DNA of 35,964 nucleotides, taken from assembly GCA_021798985.1 (NCBI GenBank), contig JAJZBI010000034.1, positions 1-35,964 of the forward strand, read 5' to 3'. This document shows positions 30,659 to 35,964 of this stretch, one piece after another. This DNA comes from Actinomycetes bacterium. GTDB taxonomy: Bacteria; Actinomycetota; Acidimicrobiia; Acidimicrobiales; Bog-793. The position numbers and the translations under genes are program-made. The notes beneath the pieces were generated by a model. The model ran no database searches and had not been told where the DNA came from. It was given only the letters and a program-made list of their open reading frames with translations. How positions within the stretch are numbered: the stretch's first letter is position 1; each line of letters begins with the position of its first letter.

Positions 30659-33147
30659 GCGTGCCTGCACCCGGTGAGCCGGAAGTGCCCGCCCCGGAGT
30701 TGGGCTTCGACCTCCTCGCAAGCCTGCCTGCTGGGGTGGCTTATCTCGCCGGAGCGAGTCACGTCTTCCGCTTCGCCAACGATGCCTATCGCCTGTTGGT
30801 CGGCGGGCGCGAGATCCTCGGCAAGACGGTGCGCGAGGCGCTGCCCGAGCTCGAGGGCCAGGGCTACTTCGAGCTCCTCGACGACGTCTTCGCGCGCGGT
30901 GAGGCCGCCGGTGGGCGCGCAGCCGAGGTGCTGCTCGGCGCGCCGGACGAGGAGCGCACGCCGATCTTCGTCGACTTCTGCTACCAGCCGGTGCGCCAGC
31001 GCGGTGCCGTCGTCGGTATCTTGGTGCACGCCGCAGACGTGACCGCGCACGTTCGCGACCAGCGTCGCCTGGAGCAGGTCAGCAGCGAGCTGAGTGCCTC
31101 AGAAGAGCGCCATCGTGTCCTGTTCGCCACCATCCCCTACGGGGTGGTGCACCACGATGCGCAGGGTGGGATCGTCGCGGCCAACCCCGCCGCGACCGAG
31201 ATCCTCGGCGTGGCCGAGGGCGACCTGCTCGGTTTGCGCCCCGACGATCGTCGCTGGCAGGCCGTCCGCGAGGACGGCGCATCGCTTTCCGGACGACAGC
31301 ATCCGGCCATGGTGGCGCTGGCGACCGGGCGCGTCACTGCTCCCACGATCATGGGCATCGCGCACGGTCAGACCGCGCAGCGCCGCTGGCTCTCGGTCAT
31401 CGGCGTTCCACTGGAGCGCGATGGCGCGGGCCGCGTACGGCGCGCCTACTCGGTGTTCAGCGACGTGACCGAGCAACGGCGCGCCGATGCGGCGCTGCGC
31501 GAGCGGGACAGCTTTCTCGGGCGGCTCCGAGACGCCAACGTGCTCGGTGTCGTGATCTCGGACGAGATCGGCGTTCGCGATGCCAATGACGCGTTCTTGG
31601 CCATGCTCGGTCGCGACCGCGCCGACCTGGCTGCCGGGCACCTCGATTGGCGCTCGCTCAGCCCGCCGGAGTGGTCCGTGCGCGACCGGCAAGCGCTCGA
31701 AGAGCTCCGGGCCAGCGGCGCCTGTCAACCCTTTGAGAAGGACTACCTGCACGCCAGCGGCGCGAGGATCCCCGTGCTGGTCGGAGCCGCGGTCATCGAC
31801 CGCGATCCGTTGAGTTGGGTGACCTTCGTCGCCGACCTTTCCGCGCGCCAGCGCGCCGAGGACGAGCGCGCCCGCCTGCTCGCGAGTGCCCAGTCGGCTC
31901 GGGCCGAAGCCACTCGCGCCGAGGAAGGGCTGCAGCTGCTGCTGCGCGCTGGCGCGCTCGCGACGGCTCCTCGTGACGCCACCCAGCTCCTCGAGCACGC
32001 CACCCAGCTCCTCGTGCCGTCGCTTGCGGACTTCGCGCTCGTGCTCCTCGACGCTGGCGACGAGCGGCTGATTCCGATCGCGGCTGCCCACCGCGACGCA
32101 GGCCGCCTTACCACCGAGCGTCCGGCGCTCTCACCAACCAGCAGCGCGCTGGTTGCACCGTTCCTCACCCAACGAAGCGAGCTGGTCGTGGGCCTGAGGG
32201 ACCCCGCTGTCCGCCAGTCGGTGCTCGATCCCTGGTCGGAACGCTTGGTCGAGGAGCTCGCGGCCGACAGCGTCGCGTCGATCCCGGTCCGCTCCGCAGA
32301 GCATGGCTGGGGCGTGCTGATCATCGGACGTGGCCAGGAGCGGCCGCCCCTTTCTGCCTCCGAGCTTGCCGTGGGCGAGGAGCTCGGGCGCCGCCTCGCC
32401 GACGGGCTCGCCAACGCCGAGGCGGTCGCACGAGAGCACCGCGTGGCCGAAACGCTCCAGCGTGCCCTGCTGCCCCAGCATCTTCCGAGCATCGACGGCG
32501 TCGACCTGGCCGTTGAGTACCTGCCGGCGACGGCGGGGGTCGAGGTCGGCGGCGACTGGTTCGACGTGGTCGCGCTCTCCGAGGACGCACTCGCCGTGGT
32601 GGTCGGAGACGTGATGGGGCACAGCATCGCGGCAGGGGCGATCATGGGGCAGCTGCGCACGATCTTGCGGACCTACGCGATCGACCGCGTGCCGCCCGGC
32701 GCCCTCTTGGAGCGGACGAATGCCGCAATGGCCCAGATGCTGTCCGGCGCGCTGGCCAGTGCCTTCTGCGCCACGTTCAACACGACGACGATGGAGCTCG
32801 TCTACGCGAACGCCGGGCATCCACCGCCCTTGCTCGCCGGAGCGGCCGAGGGATCTCGCTTCCTCGCCGAGCCGGCGGGGTTGATGCTCGGCGCGTTGCC
32901 CGACAGCGGCTATCTCGACGGTCGCGTGCAGCTGCGCGAGGGCGCCGTCCTGCTCGCCTACACCGACGGCCTCGTCGAGGCGCGAGGGCGGGGCCTTGAT
33001 ACGGGGCTCGCCGAGCTGGTGGCGGCGATCGGTCCCGAGAGTTGCTCGAGCGCCGCCCGGGCCTGTGCCACCGCGCTGGAACGCGTCCTGCGCTCCCAGC
33101 ACCGCGGGGATGATGTGTGCGTGCTGGCGCTGCGGGCCGGAGCCTGA
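30655..33147 (+). CDS. PAS-PAS-PAS-GAF-PP2C serine phosphatase (RsbU/SpoIIE type)
   Basis: 830 aa from GTG 30655. Three PAS-like sensor domains lie at roughly 10-130 (SLPAGVAYLAGASHVFRFANDAYRLLVG), 145-285 (SEERHRVLFATIPYGVVHHDAQGG...NPAATEILGV) and 290-410. A GAF-like domain follows (about 425-590), then a PP2C domain from about 596: ETLQRALLPQHLP, GGDWFD, GDVMGHS, NAGHPPPLL, AYTDGLVEARG, GDDVCVLALR. The metal-binding Asp residues are present. Such phosphatases usually dephosphorylate an anti-sigma-factor antagonist in partner switching. No membrane segment or partner kinase is in the window. Ligands are unknown. The longer upstream frame is rejected as non-coding. Confidence 0.9.
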   Translation: MSVPAPGEPEVPAPELGFDLLASLPAGVAYLAGASHVFRFANDAYRLLVGGREILGKTVREALPELEGQGYFELLDDVFARGEAAGGRAAEVLLGAPDEERTPIFVDFCYQPVRQRGAVVGILVHAADVTAHVRDQRRLEQVSSELSASEERHRVLFATIPYGVVHHDAQGGIVAANPAATEILGVAEGDLLGLRPDDRRWQAVREDGASLSGRQHPAMVALATGRVTAPTIMGIAHGQTAQRRWLSVIGVPLERDGAGRVRRAYSVFSDVTEQRRADAALRERDSFLGRLRDANVLGVVISDEIGVRDANDAFLAMLGRDRADLAAGHLDWRSLSPPEWSVRDRQALEELRASGACQPFEKDYLHASGARIPVLVGAAVIDRDPLSWVTFVADLSARQRAEDERARLLASAQSARAEATRAEEGLQLLLRAGALATAPRDATQLLEHATQLLVPSLADFALVLLDAGDERLIPIAAAHRDAGRLTTERPALSPTSSALVAPFLTQRSELVVGLRDPAVRQSVLDPWSERLVEELAADSVASIPVRSAEHGWGVLIIGRGQERPPLSASELAVGEELGRRLADGLANAEAVAREHRVAETLQRALLPQHLPSIDGVDLAVEYLPATAGVEVGGDWFDVVALSEDALAVVVGDVMGHSIAAGAIMGQLRTILRTYAIDRVPPGALLERTNAAMAQMLSGALASAFCATFNTTTMELVYANAGHPPPLLAGAAEGSRFLAEPAGLMLGALPDSGYLDGRVQLREGAVLLAYTDGLVEARGRGLDTGLAELVAAIGPESCSSAARACATALERVLRSQHRGDDVCVLALRAGA

Positions 33148-33391
33148 CCAGCTCACCACTCTGCGTGGTAATGGGGATGCAATCAGTGACGAGAGGTGGG
33201 CACCCCTTCGCTGCGCCGCGCTCTCGTCCCGGGCGCTCGGCGATCTTTCGCCCGCCCCTGCTCTGGCCGAGTAAGCGCTCGATTCGAGGGCGAAGTCGAG
33301 CCACGCCCGTGCAGCAGCGGCTCGTGCGATCGCTGAGGGGGCGCGCCGCTCGAGGGGCGCTTCGGTGCCGTCAGGAGACCGTGCCGTGTCG

Positions 33392-33415
33392 TTGAGGGCG
33401 AGCGCTCGCCCTCAA
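33392..33415. terminator. Perfect 24-bp palindrome at the SDR stop codon
   Basis: TTGAGGGCGAGC (33392-33403) is followed at once by its exact reverse complement to 33415. The transcript would form a strong hairpin with a small apical loop. It includes the SDR stop codon (33412-33414, minus) and faces the convergent phosphatase gene. The rest of 33148-33391 holds only a weak ACCAC/GTGGT hairpin (33155-33169) and no gene I can support. Confidence 0.6.
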
Positions 33416-34263
33416 CTGGCGCCTCGGGCGGACCATCCGCCATCGGAGGCAATGGTCTGTCCCGTGATCCACTCGGCCTCTTCGCTGCAAAGCCACGCCA
33501 CGAGGCGGGCGGCGTCCTCTGGCCTGCCCCAGCGACCCATGGGCATGGCGCCCTCGACGCGCCGGCGCAGCTCGCCGGTCGCGTACCCGGTGTCGTTCGG
33601 ACCCGGGTTGATGCAGTTCACGGTGATACCGCGCGGCGCCAGTTCCACGGCCAGCGTGGCAGTCAGCTGCTGGATTACCGCCTTGGAGGCGATGTAGGGC
33701 AGCTCGGCCGGCATGGCGCCGTGGTATTGGCCGGACGTGAACGTCACGACACGGCCCCCGGGCCCGCCGACGTGCTGTTCGACGTAGTGGCGGACCAACA
33801 GCAGCGTCGCCCGCGCGTTCACCGCAAACGAACGGTCGAGCTCGTCTGCGGTCAGCTCGAGCAACGCCTGGTCGGCGGTCCGGGCGTGGTTGGCGACGAG
33901 GATGTCGAGCGGACCGATGCAGGCGACCGCTGCCCGGACCACCTCGCCGGGCACCGCCGGGTCCGAGAAGTCCGCTTGGAGGTACTCGGCGGTGTGACCG
34001 GCGGCGCGCAGCTCGTCGCGGATCCGCTCCCCGCCACCGGGATCCTCCCCCCAAGGATGGGACGCATCGTGGGCGGGCCAGCCCGTGAGGAACAACCGCG
34101 CCCCGCTCGCCGCGAGCACCCGAGCGATCGCCGCGCCGATGCCGCTTGCGCGGCTCACGCCCGTGACGAGGGCAGTCCGGCCCGTCAACATCGACACTGC
34201 CGGACGATACGCCATGTCACGGGTGCGGGTTCGGGCTTGGTTGGCCGCCTGCTGCGAGCTCAT
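33412..34263 (-). CDS. Short-chain dehydrogenase/reductase
   Basis: 283 aa, classical SDR. Cofactor loop TGVSRASGIG, substrate-side ILVANHA (usual NNAG replaced by NHA), catalytic Ser in FTSGQYHG, catalytic Y-I-A-S-K (YxxxK), then NCINPGPNDTGYA and the C-terminal GRPEDAARLVAWLCSEEAEWITGQTIASDGGWS. It should be an NAD(P)-dependent oxidoreductase; substrate is unknown. ATG 34263 has an AGGGGGGA ribosome site just upstream. It lies downstream of the frameshifted quinone-oxidoreductase gene on the same strand and is probably co-transcribed under the TetR-type operators. Confidence 0.9.
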   Translation of the reverse strand: MSSQQAANQARTRTRDMAYRPAVSMLTGRTALVTGVSRASGIGAAIARVLAASGARLFLTGWPAHDASHPWGEDPGGGERIRDELRAAGHTAEYLQADFSDPAVPGEVVRAAVACIGPLDILVANHARTADQALLELTADELDRSFAVNARATLLLVRHYVEQHVGGPGGRVVTFTSGQYHGAMPAELPYIASKAVIQQLTATLAVELAPRGITVNCINPGPNDTGYATGELRRRVEGAMPMGRWGRPEDAARLVAWLCSEEAEWITGQTIASDGGWSARGAS

Positions 34264-34324
34264 GCGGTCCCCCCTGCTAGGCAGCCCGGCGATTCACGAG
34301 TCACGCACCGCGTATGCCTCGGAC

Positions 34325-35246
34325 TTACAGGGTCACCACGACCTTGCCGTGCACGTGTCGCCCCACCTGCAGCTTCACCGCTTCGTGGATCTGCTCGATC
34401 GGAAAGCGCGCGGCGATCGGGACCGCAAGATCGCCCGCCAGGATTGCGTCGGTGATTTGCTTCAGCGCACCGGGGGCTGCGTCGACGGCTCCGGTAGCGC
34501 GTACGCCGCCGGGGGGGGTTCGGTCCTGCGGCGATTGTTGAGATCCGCTCCGGCGTCACGCCGAGTGCGAGTGCCGCCTCGGCGGTCTCCGTGCCGAACA
34601 AGTCGGCCGCGGCGCTCACTCCATCGGGAGCCAGGGCACGGACCCGTTCGGCCAAGCCGGGCCCATACGCCACGGGTTCGGCGCCCAGTCGTCCAAGCAA
34701 CTCGAATGTGCCCGACGAGGCGGTCCCGATGACGCGTGCGCCGGCGAGCCGCGCGAGTTGGACCGCGAACACGCCCACGCCGCCGCCGGCACCTCCGATC
34801 AATATCGTGTCTCCGGGTTGGAGGTCGACCGCCGCCAGTGCGGCGGACGCGGTGGAACCCGCCACAGCAAGGGTGCTCGCGACTTCGTCAGTGATGCCTT
34901 CCGGCGTTGTCCACAGCGGGTCCGCCGATGGTCGGGCTACCACGTAGTCGGCCACGGCCCGTCCCAGCGCGCCACCGTAGACGCGATCCCCCATAGTGAA
35001 CCCGGTTGCTCCCTCGCCCACCTCGTCGACCACGCCAGCAAGGTCTGAACCGAACCCCGACGGCAGGCTGATGCCGAACATCGCCGCCAGCTCGGGTCGC
35101 GCTGAGATGCCCCAGTCCATTGGGTTCAACCCGGCCGCAGTCACGCGGATACGGACCTCTCCTGGACCGACGTGAGGCTCAGGAACCTCTCGCAGCTCCA
35201 GCGCGTCGGGGCCTCCGAAGCGCTCGAAGATCACGGCTCGGCTCAT
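34325..35246 (-). pseudogene. Quinone-oxidoreductase-like MDR protein, frameshifted in a C8 run
   Basis: Zinc-independent medium-chain reductase: MSRAVIFERFGGPDALELREV, GLNPMDWGI, SDLAGVVDEVGEGATGF, GDRVYGG and the Rossmann loop GGAGGGVGVFAVQLAR. After ISTIAAGPNPP the frame shifts within eight C (plus-strand G run 34511-34518). Removing one C restores GGVRATGAVDAAPGALKQI, then FPIEQIHEAVKLQ and HGKVVVTL, a normal family ending, with stop at 34325 and total 306 aa. As written, the frame runs on to 34260 with an Arg-rich tail. ATG 35246 has a GGAGGT site. It is either a real inactivating slip or a homopolymer sequencing error. Confidence 0.8.
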
Positions 35247-35265
35247 GGCGACCTCCAAGTGATAG

Positions 35266-35305
35266 GACTTAGTCTTGTCACCCTACCATACGATGAGACT
35301 GAGTC
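35266..35305. promoter_or_regulatory. Paired TetR operators between divergent genes
   Basis: GACTTAGTC (35266-35274) and GACTGAGTC (35297-35305) are each 9-bp palindromes (GACT-N-AGTC). Together GGACTTAGTCT and AGACTGAGTCC form an inverted repeat matching at 10 of 11 positions. One copy lies upstream of the minus-strand reductase start and the other abuts the -10 of tetR, so one repressor could control both directions. Confidence 0.75.
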
Positions 35306-35308
35306 CCG

Positions 35309-35314
35309 TAAGCT
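35309..35314 (+). promoter_or_regulatory. -10 box TAAGCT of leaderless tetR
   Basis: TAAGCT is followed by 7 nt and ATG 35322, with no SD, consistent with a leaderless mRNA. It starts 3 nt after the operator copy at 35297-35305. Confidence 0.55.
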
Positions 35315-35321
35315 GGGGCGC

Positions 35322-35900
35322 ATGGCACGCTGGGAACCAAATGCCGCGGAGCGGCTTGCCCGAGCCGCTCTCGATCTGTTCTCCGAGCGGGGTTATGACG
35401 ACACGACGGTGATCGACATCGCCCAGCGGGCGGGCTTAGCGAAGAGCAGCTTCTTTCGGCACTTCTCCGACAAGCGGGAGGTCCTCTTCGGCGGCGCCGC
35501 GATGGACGACTTGCTCACTGCGGCGATCGCCAGCGCCCCGCCGAGCTTCACGGCGCTCGAAGCTGTCGGCAGCGCCTTGGATGCAGCCGGCAAAGAGGTT
35601 TTCACCTCGGCGCGCCGTGAGACGGTCCTGCGGAGGCGGGCGGTCATCGCGGCCAATCCGGAGCTCCAAGAACGCGAGGCCTTGAAGCGGCTCAGCCTTA
35701 CCGCCTCAATGACCAAGGCTCTCGAACGCCGTGGCGTTCCCGGCCTGACCGCCCGCGTCGCCGCCGAGCTCGGTGCGCTCGCGTCCGCCGTCGCGATTGA
35801 GCGTTGGAGCCAAACCACCAACCGGTCCGAGTTCGGCCTGCTAGTGCCGCGTCAGGCAACGTTTGCGCGTTTCACCAGCTCACGCAGTTGGACGTCGTGA
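35322..35900 (+). CDS. TetR family regulator with C-terminus running into an IS element
   Basis: 192 aa. N-terminal helix-turn-helix: ERLARAALDLFSERGYDDTTVIDIAQRAGLAKSSFFRHFSDKREVLF, clear TetR/AcrR signature. The ligand-binding region is helical (VTSAR..-type helices, ALKRLSLTASMTKALERRGVPGLTARVAAELGALASAVAIERWSQ). The last 16 codons (from about 35852) are antisense to the end of an IS630-type transposase, so the native C-terminus was probably replaced. It is divergent from the MDR-SDR genes, with twin palindromes between them, so it most likely represses those genes and itself. The inducer may be an electrophile or quinone, judging from the target genes (inference). Confidence 0.85.
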   Translation: MARWEPNAAERLARAALDLFSERGYDDTTVIDIAQRAGLAKSSFFRHFSDKREVLFGGAAMDDLLTAAIASAPPSFTALEAVGSALDAAGKEVFTSARRETVLRRRAVIAANPELQEREALKRLSLTASMTKALERRGVPGLTARVAAELGALASAVAIERWSQTTNRSEFGLLVPRQATFARFTSSRSWTS

Positions 35901-35964
35901 GCGTGGCGGTTGCGCCAGGCGATGTAGCGGCGGATCATCGAGTTCTGCTCTCGGTGTGAGCGGT
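35852..35964 (-). mobile_element. 3' end of an IS630-type transposase (cut by window edge)
   Basis: On the minus strand a frame enters from the window end and stops at TGA (35854-35852). It encodes SHREQNSMIRRYIAWRNRHAHD...LRELVKRANVA. The pattern SHxEQ..MIRRYIAWRNRHA...LR..VKRANVA is the familiar C-terminus of a group of IS630-like DDE transposases. Only the last 37 residues are visible. The element end should lie between about 35825 and 35852, but I cannot place its inverted repeat. Confidence 0.75.

Noticed and set aside
1-35964. CRISPR arrays, prophage genes or an origin of replication
   Set aside because: No regularly spaced repeats, phage structural genes or DnaA-box clusters were noticed by eye.

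Overview
The window is a GC-rich chromosomal segment that I read as actinobacterial, possibly class Acidimicrobiia (lineage is inference). Reasons: an acyl-CoA carboxylase beta subunit followed by a small epsilon-like subunit, a full-length Lhr helicase, GTG starts, and many start codons lying only 6-9 nt after a TANNNT -10 hexamer, as expected for leaderless mRNAs. Layout: a gene tail and a minus-strand tRNA-Ser(GGA) (1-402); dnaX, ybaB/ebfC and recR (598-3587), with recR apparently starting at CTG; a carboxylase beta/epsilon pair (3669-5479); lhr (5543-9898); and a PadR-type regulator with overlapping palindromes in its promoter (9947-10628).

The accessory core is a candidate RiPP biosynthetic cluster of about 18 kb (10656-28450). 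Its genes are, in order: an unusual aldo/keto-reductase-like protein, an orphan branched-chain-amino-acid-type binding lipoprotein, a three-gene NHLM exporter (HlyD-type adaptor, C39 peptidase-ABC transporter, second ABC transporter), a sulfotransferase, a 92-residue Nif11/NHLP-type precursor with a double-glycine site, two tandem YcaO enzymes, a TfuA-like protein, a fused GT4 glycosyltransferase, a reduced LanM-like protein and a 50-residue membrane peptide. The putative core has no Cys, five Ser/Thr and a C-terminal run of six Ala then Phe. The LanM-like protein lacks the usual kinase-site His and seems to have lost the cyclase zinc site. Working model (inference): YcaO/TfuA backbone thioamidation of an Ala-rich core, possible Ser/Thr dehydration or phosphorylation, glycosylation and sulfation, then leader removal and export by the C39/NHLM system. 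I do not recognise this combination as a described class.

Downstream are a monocarboxylate-type sodium:solute symporter with its DUF3311 partner on the minus strand (28541-30296), a three-PAS/GAF/PP2C phosphatase (30655-33147), and a redox module on the minus strand: an SDR and a quinone-oxidoreductase-like gene broken by a frameshift in a C8 run. The module is divergent from a TetR gene, with two matched GACTNAGTC palindromes between them. The window ends in the 3' end of an IS630-type transposase, which overlaps the TetR C-terminus.
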